Assembly: GCA_965227215.1 (NCBI GenBank)
Contig: OZ245729.1
Span: 558,001 to 622,000, forward strand
Length of the DNA stretch: 64,000 nucleotides
DNA from: Gracilimonas sp965227215
GTDB lineage: Bacteria; Bacteroidota; Rhodothermia; Balneolales; Balneolaceae
Reading direction: 5' to 3'
This document shows, piece by piece, positions 45,002-52,386 of this stretch. The number at the start of each line of letters is the position of its first letter. Position 1 is the stretch's first letter. A model generated the notes under the pieces. It worked only from the letters and a program-made list of their open reading frames with translations, was not told the origin of the DNA and made no database searches. The position numbers were made by a program, and so were the translations under genes.

Positions 45002-45694
45002 ATGATAAAGAAAATTAGAGATGTTTCTTGGGATGCAATTAAACTGGTTGCTTGCGTATATTTAATCAGTTGGATAATAAAAGGTTCTTTTTTCAACTTT
45101 TATAAAGTACCCACAGGATCCATGTATCCAGCTGTTAAACGAGGTGACTATGTTTTAGTTACAAAGCTACCCTATTTGATAAGAAGTCCAGAAAAAATCC
45201 CTTTAACTAATATTGAAATTCCTTCATTTAATCATAGAGGGCTTAAAAGTATTAGTAGAAATGAAATTGTTGCTTTTAAATCTACCTATATAGATGGAGC
45301 AAATGGAATGCCATTATTAAAAAGATGTGTAGGTCTGCCTGGGGACACATTGTATTATTATAAAGAGAAAAAATATATTTACAGTTTAAAACCTAGAGGT
45401 GTGGAAGGAGAAGAAAGCTTTATAATCCCTTACAAAGGAATGGAAATTACAATAAGTGATAAAAACGATGAAGTTGTAAGCGATATTATATATAGGGACG
45501 CAAATCTTGACGAGAATTATTTTAAAGAAGGTCAATACAGATTTAACAACGACTTCTATTTTTTTTCTGGTGATAACATTGATCGGTCAAATGATAGCCG
45601 GTATTGGGGGATAATTCCAGAATATGAGTTAATTGGAATCGCAAAGATTGTTATTTGGTCTGAATATGATGATCAAATATTTGAATTACTATGA
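45002..45694 (+). CDS. Signal peptidase I, dedicated to the peptide cassette
   Basis: A 230-residue S26 signal peptidase with one N-terminal transmembrane helix (residues 12-28). The catalytic Ser40 is in VPTGSMYPAVKRGDY and Lys107 in PLLKRCVGLPGDTLYYY; the C-terminal box FSGDNIDRSNDSRYWGIIP is also conserved. The gene is AT-rich, unlike the pump genes, and heads a cluster with three small secreted peptides, so it probably cleaves their leaders rather than being the housekeeping enzyme. Its TGA overlaps the next ATG (ATGA). Confidence 0.9.
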   Translation: MIKKIRDVSWDAIKLVACVYLISWIIKGSFFNFYKVPTGSMYPAVKRGDYVLVTKLPYLIRSPEKIPLTNIEIPSFNHRGLKSISRNEIVAFKSTYIDGANGMPLLKRCVGLPGDTLYYYKEKKYIYSLKPRGVEGEESFIIPYKGMEITISDKNDEVVSDIIYRDANLDENYFKEGQYRFNNDFYFFSGDNIDRSNDSRYWGIIPEYELIGIAKIVIWSEYDDQIFELL

Positions 45695-46038
45695 GAATAA
45701 ATATGAAGGTGCCAATTGAAAATGCAGATAAATTTCTAGATGAAAATTTCGATAAAATTGATTCTGTAAATAGCTGGGCCGATTTAATGGGTTATTCTAG
45801 AACTGAATTTTGGAAAAGATACGACTCTGAATTCTTAAAAAGTCCTCAAGACACATACATTGATAAGAAAAAAGAAGTATTGCTCAAATTTATAGGTATG
45901 AATAGGAAATTCAAGAATAGAGAACTAGCCCACAAAATTCACTTAAATGATGGTAATAGTCTTTACCAATTTGTTAGATATCACTTAAAAACAACTCCTA
46001 GTAAACTGAAAAAAGTGGCAAACCATAGTAAACATTAA
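45691..46038 (+). CDS. Small AraC-like helix-turn-helix protein
   Basis: A 115-residue (or 111 from ATG 45703) protein. The C-terminal half KNRELAHKIHLNDGNSLYQF followed by VRYHLKTTPSKLKKV matches the second HTH of AraC-type regulators; the N-terminal half SVNSWADLMGYSRTEFWKRY fits the first. There is no ligand-binding domain. A homologous, broken gene lies at 50937-51257 with matching N-terminus (PIE.A...... and WA..M.YS). It probably regulates the peptide genes that follow after 103 bp. Overlap with the signal peptidase gene couples their translation. Confidence 0.7.
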   Translation: MRINMKVPIENADKFLDENFDKIDSVNSWADLMGYSRTEFWKRYDSEFLKSPQDTYIDKKKEVLLKFIGMNRKFKNRELAHKIHLNDGNSLYQFVRYHLKTTPSKLKKVANHSKH

Positions 46039-46099
46039 TTATACATTTTATGGAGTCAAGTTAATTATTGAATGTTATAATTTATATAAATTAATTAAA

Positions 46100-46116
46100 A
46101 TGTGCTGTTTGCACAT
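46100..46116. promoter_or_regulatory. Inverted repeat upstream of the first peptide gene
   Basis: The sequence atgtgc tgttt gcacat has perfect 6-bp arms and ends 25 bp before the first peptide ATG. It is a plausible binding site for the HTH protein encoded just upstream, or a 5' leader hairpin. Confidence 0.4.
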
Positions 46117-46141
46117 AAACACTTAACTAAATATTAGAATT

Positions 46142-46387
46142 ATGTCAGTCAATAAAAAAATACTGAAGTTTTCTTCATTTACCTTTTTAATGGTCACAAT
46201 GATGTTTTTAAACATTTCATTTGTCACCAGCTCCGAAGATATAAGTACAGTTGATTTTTCAACGCCAACTGCAATTGCTAACGACCAGATTGGAGAAGCT
46301 GGAGGGGCATGGGAATCAGTGAGTTGTGGGCACCCAACTGAACCAGATTACTGTGTAGGCGATGGTTCTTATGTCTGTTGTAAATAA
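46142..46387 (+). CDS. NVEALS-like secreted Cys-rich peptide 1
   Basis: An 81-residue precursor with a hydrophobic leader (residues 9-30), a spacer containing IANDQIGEAGGAWESV and a C-terminal core SCGHPTEPDYCVGDGSYVCC ending in Lys. The arrangement (leader, a short motif near VEA/IAND, then a small Cys-rich core) resembles the NVEALS family of Bacteroidota. The four Cys follow C-x8-C-x7-CC. A dedicated signal peptidase and a thioredoxin-like protein are encoded in the same cluster. Function unknown; signalling peptide or bacteriocin-like product are both open. Confidence 0.75.
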   Translation: MSVNKKILKFSSFTFLMVTMMFLNISFVTSSEDISTVDFSTPTAIANDQIGEAGGAWESVSCGHPTEPDYCVGDGSYVCCK

Positions 46388-46394
46388 ACTTAGT

Positions 46395-46619
46395 ATGAAA
46401 AGAATAAATATAGTACTTGGTCTTTTAGCATTGGTAGTACTAATGTTTTTTAATGTTTCTTTTGGAACATTCGAACAAGTTTATCCAGATGTTAAAGTAG
46501 AAACCATTGAAGCCAACGATCAAATAGGAGAAGAAGAAGGTAAATGGGCTGTAGTAGATTGTGGCCCTGGTACACCTGGTTTGTGTATTGGTGTAGGTAA
46601 TCTTACATGTTGCGATTAA
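46395..46619 (+). CDS. NVEALS-like secreted Cys-rich peptide 2
   Basis: Start at ATG 46395 rather than the upstream in-frame ATGs, because it gives MKRINIVLGLLALVVLMFFN, matching peptide 3 from its first residue. The 74-residue precursor continues FGTFEQVYPDVKVETIEAND and ends with core DCGPGTPGLCIGVGNLTCCD. It begins 7 bp after peptide 1 stops. A 118-bp segment is identical in DNA to the one in peptide 3; the differences are confined to the leader and the residues between the Cys. Confidence 0.75.
   Translation: MKRINIVLGLLALVVLMFFNVSFGTFEQVYPDVKVETIEANDQIGEEEGKWAVVDCGPGTPGLCIGVGNLTCCD
46450..46567 (+). repeat. 118-bp exact direct repeat, copy 1
   Basis: Identical base for base to 46700-46817 (offset 250 bp). 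It covers the end of the leader, the spacer and the first Cys of peptides 2 and 3. Confidence 0.9.
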
Positions 46620-46644
46620 TTATAACTCATAAATAAAGTATAAA

Positions 46645-46869
46645 ATGAAAAAAATAAATATAGTTATAGGTTTTTTAGCATTGGTAGCACTTACGTTTGT
46701 TAATGTTTCTTTTGGAACATTCGAACAAGTTTATCCAGATGTTAAAGTAGAAACCATTGAAGCCAACGATCAAATAGGAGAAGAAGAAGGTAAATGGGCT
46801 GTAGTAGATTGTGGCCCAGGTCATCCTGATGTTTGTGCTGGAGACGGTGAATTTATTTGCTGTAAATAA
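46645..46869 (+). CDS. NVEALS-like secreted Cys-rich peptide 3
   Basis: A 74-residue precursor: leader MKKINIVIGFLALVALTFVN, spacer VKVETIEANDQIGEEEGKWA and core DCGPGHPDVCAGDGEFICCK. The Cys spacing is C-x7-C-x7-CC, as in peptide 2. Cleavage could occur after the leader (VSFG) and again near IEA/ND. A strong terminator hairpin follows 14 bp after the stop, which suggests that peptide mRNA ends here and that the propeller gene is expressed at lower level by read-through. Confidence 0.75.
   Translation: MKKINIVIGFLALVALTFVNVSFGTFEQVYPDVKVETIEANDQIGEEEGKWAVVDCGPGHPDVCAGDGEFICCK
46700..46817 (+). repeat. 118-bp exact direct repeat, copy 2
   Basis: Second copy of the segment at 46450-46567. Perfect identity points to a recent duplication or to gene conversion. 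Confidence 0.9.
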
Positions 46870-46882
46870 ATATTAACCTTTT

Positions 46883-46915
46883 AACAAGGGCAATCACATT
46901 GCCCTTGTTTTATTT
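46883..46915 (+). terminator. Terminator between peptide genes and propeller gene
   Basis: An 11-bp perfect stem (aacaagggcaa / ttgcccttgtt), a 5-base loop and a tttattt tail make a textbook intrinsic terminator directly after peptide 3 and 17 bp before the lipoprotein gene. Confidence 0.85.
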
Positions 46916-46931
46916 AACATAATATCGAAAT

Positions 46932-48035
46932 ATGAATATTAATTTTACTCTTCTTTTATCACTCACACTTTTGTTTTTATCTTGTACGGAAGAAAGTTCT
47001 AAAAAATCTAATATTATTCTAATTGATGAATCAAAAGTTTCAGAGACGCCCTTAGAGTTTTCAGATATCTTTACAAATGAAAAAGAGGTAGCACTGAATT
47101 TTAGTGAAACCACCAAAGAATTGCCTCCTGGTATATTTCAGTTATTAAAGAATAAAAAAGGAAACTTAATACTAGCGGATGGTTATAGTAGAGAAATATT
47201 AATGCTAGATTCAAATGGGAGATTTGAAAAGCAGATTGGGGGGGCAGGTAAAGGCCCTGGGGAATTTGAGATTTTAAAGACAATTAAGCTTGATAAAAAT
47301 GATAATTTGTGGGTATATGACGTAGGGTTGCAAAGATTGTCTCAATTTTCTGCACCAGACTATACTTATGATAGTTCTTTTAATCTAAAAGGAAGGTTAT
47401 CCGATTTTATTGTTATGGATGATTACATTATAGTTTATGATCCTTTAGGAGATGAGGTTCTTAAAAAATATGATCTTGATGGTAATAAAATTAATGGTAC
47501 ATACAGTTTCTCCGAAAGAGAGCTTCAAATTTTCCTTAGCCGTTTTCAAATAAGAGGACTTTCAAGAGGGTTTAATGAAAACAATTTATTTATGGTTTAT
47601 CCAGGAGAATTTGCAATTCACAAATATAACGATGATTTGGAATTCTTGAGTAAGTTGGTTCCACGAAAAGACACAAAATTTAATTCATTTCAATCTTCAC
47701 CACCTGAGTTTCCGGAGTTTCTTGATCCTTATGATTATAATAATTCACATCAAGATTACTGGGTTTCATTTAACCATATCTACAATCTTTTTAAGATAGA
47801 ACCCAACATCTTGTTGCTTCAACTATATAGTCAAACTAAAGATAAAACCTTTGATTTTTATTTAAACATATATGATGATGATGGAACTTTGATTGCTCCT
47901 GGAATCAAATTACCGAAGGAAAGTATTCTAATAGGAACAGACGAAAAAAATATATACCTAACAACCCCTGAAAGAATGCTATATGATGGAGAAATAAAAA
48001 AAATGACTATCAAGTCATACAGTTATAGTAATTAA
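46932..48035 (+). CDS. 6-bladed beta-propeller lipoprotein
   Basis: A 367-residue lipoprotein (signal residues 1-17, lipobox LFLSC at Cys18). Blade motifs such as KQIGGAGKGPGEFEILKTIK and NLWVYDVGLQRLSQFS are typical of the NHL-like 6-bladed beta-propeller family that accompanies NVEALS genes in Bacteroidota. It is exposed in the periplasm or on the surface and could bind the small peptides. No catalytic residues are evident. A related intact gene on the opposite strand is at 48733-49947. Confidence 0.8.
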   Translation: MNINFTLLLSLTLLFLSCTEESSKKSNIILIDESKVSETPLEFSDIFTNEKEVALNFSETTKELPPGIFQLLKNKKGNLILADGYSREILMLDSNGRFEKQIGGAGKGPGEFEILKTIKLDKNDNLWVYDVGLQRLSQFSAPDYTYDSSFNLKGRLSDFIVMDDYIIVYDPLGDEVLKKYDLDGNKINGTYSFSERELQIFLSRFQIRGLSRGFNENNLFMVYPGEFAIHKYNDDLEFLSKLVPRKDTKFNSFQSSPPEFPEFLDPYDYNNSHQDYWVSFNHIYNLFKIEPNILLLQLYSQTKDKTFDFYLNIYDDDGTLIAPGIKLPKESILIGTDEKNIYLTTPERMLYDGEIKKMTIKSYSYSN

Positions 48036-48052
48036 TTTAAAAATTTATAGAT

Positions 48053-48607
48053 ATGAAAGTCAGTTATATCGTTATTTCTATTTTAGTGATAATGAATCTA
48101 TTTTTGTTGTTTAATGGAAATAAAGTAAAAGAAAACTATAGTAATCTATATGAAGAATATAGTGAAATATCTAATAATCTAACCACAGAATCTACAAATG
48201 TTGTCGAGAATGGTTCAATTATACATCCAGAAGTAAATTTCTATGAAGCTGATTCAGGAATTTTTCTAGCCGTTTTCATACCTCAAAATAGTTGTCCAGA
48301 TTGCTTAGAATATGAAATACCAAATCTAAATCAATTTTACACCGATCATAGAGAAAGTGTTAAAGTATATCTGGTAGCAAGAGATAGTTTGACGGAAAAG
48401 AATAGTAATCACAACATAGATTTTACTTATGATATAATTAACCCAACTGCAAAATTATTTAATGTTAAAGTACCAGTATCAAATCCAATAGCTATTTTAA
48501 CTGATAAGTCAGGTAATATTTATTCAGCATATTTTTCAGAAATTGGTAATGAGGATAAAAGCAATATGTTTTATAAAAAAATGCGAAGATTTTTTCAATA
48601 TAAATGA
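48053..48607 (+). CDS. Membrane-anchored thioredoxin-like protein with CPDC motif
   Basis: A 184-residue protein with one N-terminal transmembrane helix (residues 4-20), a helical linker and a thioredoxin-like domain with IPQNSCPDCLEYEIPNLNQF (Cys81, Cys84) and VKVPVSNPIAILTDKSGNIY (cis-Pro region). It faces the periplasm and may form or isomerise the two disulfides expected in the peptides' four-Cys cores. It ends the plus-strand cassette, 18 bp after the propeller gene. The similarity to TlpA/redoxin is general, not close. Confidence 0.75.
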   Translation: MKVSYIVISILVIMNLFLLFNGNKVKENYSNLYEEYSEISNNLTTESTNVVENGSIIHPEVNFYEADSGIFLAVFIPQNSCPDCLEYEIPNLNQFYTDHRESVKVYLVARDSLTEKNSNHNIDFTYDIINPTAKLFNVKVPVSNPIAILTDKSGNIYSAYFSEIGNEDKSNMFYKKMRRFFQYK

Positions 48608-48674
48608 ACAGATAATTATCTAAGAGTACTTTGTTACAGGGAGTGTAATTTAAACTCTGTCTTATTTATTTATT

Positions 48675-48730
48675 CTGAGGCAGAACCTCTATTCCAGGAT
48701 CCGCAGCAGAGCAGTAGAACCAGAGAAAAC
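48675..48730 (+). repeat. Dispersed intergenic repeat, copy 2
   Basis: Related to 44510-44573 and in the same orientation. It sits between the convergent ends of the two cassettes. Confidence 0.6.
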
Positions 48731-48732
48731 CT

Positions 48733-49947
48733 CTAAGGTAAATCCAACGTGAACCTGATTACCAAAGGCTTTCCAGTAGAATAGTCGATCATATAAAAAT
48801 TTTCATCTTCGTCCATCCAGTTTACCAATGCTTGATTAGTACGACTCCTAATTTGCATGGAGGTTAAATAACTTTGTTCAATCAGGTTTCCTTCAAGATC
48901 AAAAAGTTGCATACTTAAATCAAGCAAGTTTCCGTCCTCCAGTGTTACGTCTCCCTCTCTCCATTCTGCATAAAACTGAACAATTTGTTTTCTATTGGGT
49001 AAATAAAATACACCAGCATTCATACTGTTCAACTTTCCACGTCCTGACTTCCCTGCAAAACTAATTTTAGTTACTCCTGGATATTTTTTTGCTGATTCGT
49101 ACTGGGTATCAGTGTCATATAGAATGTAAGGATCTGAGTGAGGCGGCGTTCCCGAAAAAGTGCTAGAGAGACTCCATTTATCTTCTTTATCTTTTTCGTA
49201 GACATATAATGAACCAGTATATATGCCAGGAGAAAATAACAACTTATTTAGTTGATCATCATAATCCATGCTTCCAACAAATATTGAAATAGTATTCCAA
49301 CCAAACCAGTCCTCAATACCTAACTGGTTAAATTCACCAAAAGACGAATACTTTGTCTTCATATCAGTACTAAAAACGTGAAAAATAGGTCGGTCATAAA
49401 CTTCCGAGCTCTTACTCAAACTTGTACTTTTTGCACTAATGTACATACCAATCATAACCTTATCTAAAAATTGAACACCCTTGAAATAGAATTGGTCATT
49501 AAGCCGAATTGTTTGACTCCACACATATTCTCCCTGCCTTGTGAGTATAGTGTACCTTAAGTTATTCCTGTCTAAGAACATCAAATCACCTGAAGGTGTA
49601 ATTTCCATGAAGCTAATATCATGAAACTCCGCAGGTCCCCTTCCTCTTCTACCAAAACTTCGTATGTATTTTCCTTTTTTATCGAATACTTTAACATTTG
49701 AGCTAGAACGATCAGCTATAAATATATAATTGCTATCTGATCTAATAGCTACTGGTTCACCTAAAACTATTTCCAGTGAATCGGACTCACTATTTTTCCC
49801 AATTATTAAATTGGACTTCATAGTAATAGAAGGTTGTCTGTCAATCTCTTTCTTTGTTGATTCCTGAAAAGTGCAGGAACATATAAAAACTATCAAAGCC
49901 CCAAGAACGAATATTAGCTTGAAATTAAAAGGTGTCTGAGATGCCAT
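48733..49947 (-). CDS. 6-bladed beta-propeller lipoprotein, inverted cassette
   Basis: The start at ATG 49947 gives 404 residues with a signal and lipobox (VFICSC); the open frame upstream only runs through the peptide remnant and is not coding. Propeller motifs include YIRSFGRRGRGPAEFHDISF and SGDLMFLDRNNLRYTI. It is the only unbroken gene of the minus-strand cassette. The terminator-like hairpin between the peptide remnant and this gene mirrors the plus-strand cassette. Role unknown; presumably the same as the 46.9 kb paralogue. Confidence 0.8.
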   Translation of the reverse strand: MASQTPFNFKLIFVLGALIVFICSCTFQESTKKEIDRQPSITMKSNLIIGKNSESDSLEIVLGEPVAIRSDSNYIFIADRSSSNVKVFDKKGKYIRSFGRRGRGPAEFHDISFMEITPSGDLMFLDRNNLRYTILTRQGEYVWSQTIRLNDQFYFKGVQFLDKVMIGMYISAKSTSLSKSSEVYDRPIFHVFSTDMKTKYSSFGEFNQLGIEDWFGWNTISIFVGSMDYDDQLNKLLFSPGIYTGSLYVYEKDKEDKWSLSSTFSGTPPHSDPYILYDTDTQYESAKKYPGVTKISFAGKSGRGKLNSMNAGVFYLPNRKQIVQFYAEWREGDVTLEDGNLLDLSMQLFDLEGNLIEQSYLTSMQIRSRTNQALVNWMDEDENFYMIDYSTGKPLVIRFTLDLP

Positions 49948-49989
49948 ACTGAAAAAAAATAAGTTTTTCTTTCCTATAAAAAATTTGAG

Positions 49990-50012
49990 CCCTGAGTTAT
50001 AACTACTCAGGG
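49990..50012 (-). terminator. Hairpin between peptide remnant and propeller gene
   Basis: An 8-bp perfect stem (ccctgagt / actcaggg) with a 7-base loop, followed on the minus strand by caaatttttt. It occupies the same place relative to the genes as the terminator at 46883-46915. Confidence 0.65.
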
Positions 50013-50033
50013 TCTGAGTATTAATATTATTGT

Positions 50034-50281
50034 TCAACCTCCTGGAATGCCCTTGCATTCTCCACATAAATCTCCAGTTAAACCGCAATTAGGGCCATCT
50101 TCACACTGTGTTAACCCACAGTAAACCGCTCCTTCAACACAGTCATATGTATAGTTATCACATGTGTAGCATGTATCTAGAGAACTTTTGTTTTCAATTA
50201 CTTTAGCAGGTACGATTGTAAATGCACTAGATACGATAAATAATATCCTAGAAACAATTTACTATTTTCTAACTTTTTCAT
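50034..50281 (-). pseudogene. Cys-rich secreted peptide gene, frameshifted
   Basis: The ATG at 50281 opens MKKLENSK, but the hydrophobic leader ILFIVSSAFTIVPAK, the segment VIENKSSLDTCYTCDN and the Cys-rich tail with TQCEDGPNCG and DLCGECKGIPGG are in another frame; a net shift of one or two bases near 50258 joins them. The restored product would have about 82 residues with eight Cys. The tail differs from the plus-strand peptides, yet its place (upstream of a terminator hairpin and propeller gene) is the same. A sequencing error cannot be excluded. Confidence 0.65.
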
Positions 50282-50317
50282 AATATTGATTTTTTAATTA
50301 AGGTTAATTGTTTTTAA

Positions 50318-50874
50318 TTAATTTATTCCGTTTTGCGTCACATCCTTTATTAATTCTTGTTTGTGCTCAAGAGAAGTTAGAGAATTAGGAATATTATGAT
50401 AGAAAATGACTTTCTGAGTAACTTTATCGATGAAAATTATTCTCTTTTCGGTTGACTTAAAGATAGGGTGAAGATTCTCTGAATTCGCAACTCTAAAGGA
50501 AATATCTAATTCAGTTACTTCAACAAAATTTTTCACTTCTTGGCTTTCTTCATCAACAAAAACTGCGATAAGTCTATCAAATTCCTCTTGCTTTTTGATC
50601 AAGTCATTAAATTCTGAGATGTTATTTATACAAAAGAAGCAGTCTTTGGTCGACAAAATTACTAGCGGTGTAATTTTAGATTTGTTATTCGCTTTTACAT
50701 CAAGCATACCATAAATTCCCGATAGATTTACTTTAATCAGACTATCCCGAGAGTCATCTGGACTTAAAACATTTTATCAGGACTATCAGACACATTAGTC
50801 AAATATATTATTACAACCGAGATTGAAGCTGCAATCAAGATACTACTAAGAATATATTTTAGTTTATTATTCAA
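50318..50874 (-). pseudogene. Thioredoxin-like protein with CFFC motif, frameshifted
   Basis: The downstream frame (390 bases from ATG 50707) carries LVILSTKDCFFCINNISEFN and a thioredoxin-like fold. Upstream in the same frame lie VLSPDDSRDSLIKVNLSGIY, and, in a different frame starting at TTG 50874, a membrane anchor KYILSSILIAASISVVIIYL. The two meet at an A/T-run near 50770-50772, where a one- or two-base slip occurred. Restored, the protein would have about 185 residues, the size of the plus-strand redoxin (184), with the same anchor-plus-CxxC layout. Confidence 0.7.
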
Positions 50875-50936
50875 TGGCTATAAAATTAATTACCAATCTT
50901 TTTCCATTTTAAAAAACCTTTTACTATACATTTATA

Positions 50937-51257
50937 CTATCCTTTTTTCCACTCTGTAGGGGGCTTACCCGTTTGTCTTTTTATAAATCTATTAAGTGCT
51001 ATTTCATCTCTGAGACCTAACTTTAAAGCAATCTCATAACAAGCTATTTCAGGGTTCTCTTTTAATAGATTATGAAATTTATCTATCCTAATTTCTATGA
51101 GTTTGGTCTTTGGTCATTCACCAAAAACATTTCTGAATTTTCCGGAAAAATACTTAGACGAGCTGTACTTCATTTCCTTAGCCCATTCTTGAACGATGAA
51201 AATTTCAGCCATTCTTTCTCTTGTTATTTGAACAGCAGACTCAATTGGAAGACTCAT
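50937..51257 (-). pseudogene. AraC-like HTH protein with internal stop
   Basis: The frame reads MSLPIESAVQITRERMAEIF ... KYFSGKFRNVFGE, then TGA at 51114-51116, then PKTKLIEIRIDKFHNLLKEN and ALNRFIKRQTGKPPTEWKKG, the second HTH. A TGG-to-TGA change would explain the stop. Length and motif order match the HTH protein at 45691-46038. It lies about 60 bp upstream of the redoxin remnant, completing an inverted second cassette. Confidence 0.75.
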
Positions 51258-51559
51258 AAAATTCTATCAACATTTAGTTATAGTTCTAATTAATAACCCT
51301 AATGTTGAAACCTAAACTTGATTGCCCTTCCAATATTTTACAAATAACTCCCTTGTTTTTATTGCACTTAACCTTAACTAAACATTAAATCATATCAAAA
51401 TTAAAAATACAAAGATTTAGTTATCATCAACCAACAATCGATTGGGAACACTTCTAATTAAGTTATAAAAGTGTAATGGCACATTATCAATGCATTATTT
51501 CTACCCACAATTAATTTTCAGAAAGCTACAATAGTAATAGAATCAACCTGTATATTAAG
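51258..51559. other. AT-rich intergenic stretch
   Basis: I see no gene or structured element here beyond a possible promoter for the minus-strand HTH remnant. Base composition falls between the cassette and the defence region. Confidence 0.5.
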
Positions 51560-51892
51560 TTAAGTTCCTTTCCTAGCTCCAGAAGCATCTCTTTTCACAA
51601 CTGCTTTCTATTATCCCGAACCGAAGAAGTCGTATACATTTCACTGGTGCCAATGATCTCTCCATTGGAAGCTTTTAGGTTGAAGTAATATTGCTCGTTT
51701 ACCGATTTCCGGTCATCTTACCGAGAATCATTTTGCGAATTTTTTCTTCACAGATTGAATTCCATTCAAACACGATTGCTTGGATGTATATCCATCTCCA
51801 CTTAAGATATTCTCCCCATTTTTTGCTCTAAGTCAATAATAGCATTGCTGGTTCGCTGAGCTTTTGAATACTTGAAATTTAGGATTTTGCAT
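51560..51892 (-). pseudogene. YegP/DUF1508-family protein, degraded
   Basis: From ATG 51892 the frame reads MQNPKFQVFKSSANQQCYY, a TGA stop, then LRAKNGENILSGDGYTSKQS and CLNGIQSVKKKFAK. After a gap and frame change the second repeat is visible: QYYFNLKASNGEIIGTSEMY. Two tandem DUF1508 repeats of about 50 residues are the normal YegP architecture. Multiple lesions (one stop, at least one shift) show it is dead. Confidence 0.75.
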
Positions 51893-51954
51893 AGGTGCTC
51901 CACGTTTATTGTTGATTGTTACCAACAGTTAGAGCGATTTCAAGGTAAATTCTT

Positions 51955-52188
51955 TTACTCCAATCCTACCGACCTTCGTATAATTATGGCAGCACGACAG
52001 CAATCTGTCGGGAAATCACGTTCTACTATTTCTTTGGTGATTTTTGGACCTCGTAAAGCCCAATGCCCTGTTTCAGGATTTTTGACAAGCTTTCGTTCGA
52101 TGCCATCATCGGATGAACCAGATTCTTTTTTTAGAGAATCTTTTGCGCAACTGCATTGATGTTTGTTTGGGTTTTTGATGATTTTCAT
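51955..52188 (-). CDS. Small hypothetical protein, 77 residues
   Basis: From ATG 52188 the frame gives MKIIKNPNKHQCSCAKDSLK, then KNPETGHWALRGPKITKEIV and FPTDCCRAAIIIRRSV. It has four Cys and is hydrophilic, with no signal sequence. I do not recognise it. It lies between the YegP remnant and the DUF6527 gene on the same strand. It could be a real small gene or a chance frame in a decaying region. Confidence 0.35.
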   Translation of the reverse strand: MKIIKNPNKHQCSCAKDSLKKESGSSDDGIERKLVKNPETGHWALRGPKITKEIVERDFPTDCCRAAIIIRRSVGLE

Positions 52189-52386
52189 AATGCTATAGTT
52201 TATCAAATCTATAAGAAATTAAAAAGTTAGCGCTCCAATATCTTATTCGCTTTATTAAACCAGGCAAACAGCAACTCGCTATAATTTTCTCATATTTTTC
52301 ACAAGTCTTTAATGTTTCTCTTTGTTCATTTTAAAACTTTCAGAATAAAGTTTAAAAGTAATGTTTTAAGAACCTTGACAAATATA

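Noticed and set aside
46450..46817. CRISPR or tandem array
   Set aside because: There are only two copies and they lie within two coding sequences; no CRISPR array was seen anywhere in the window.
49948..50088. Upstream extension of the minus-strand propeller gene
   Set aside because: The extra 47 residues come from reading across the peptide remnant and hairpin; a good lipoprotein signal begins at 49947.
51072..51293. Plus-strand frame over the HTH remnant
   Set aside because: The opposite strand has clear similarity to the HTH protein at 45.7 kb.
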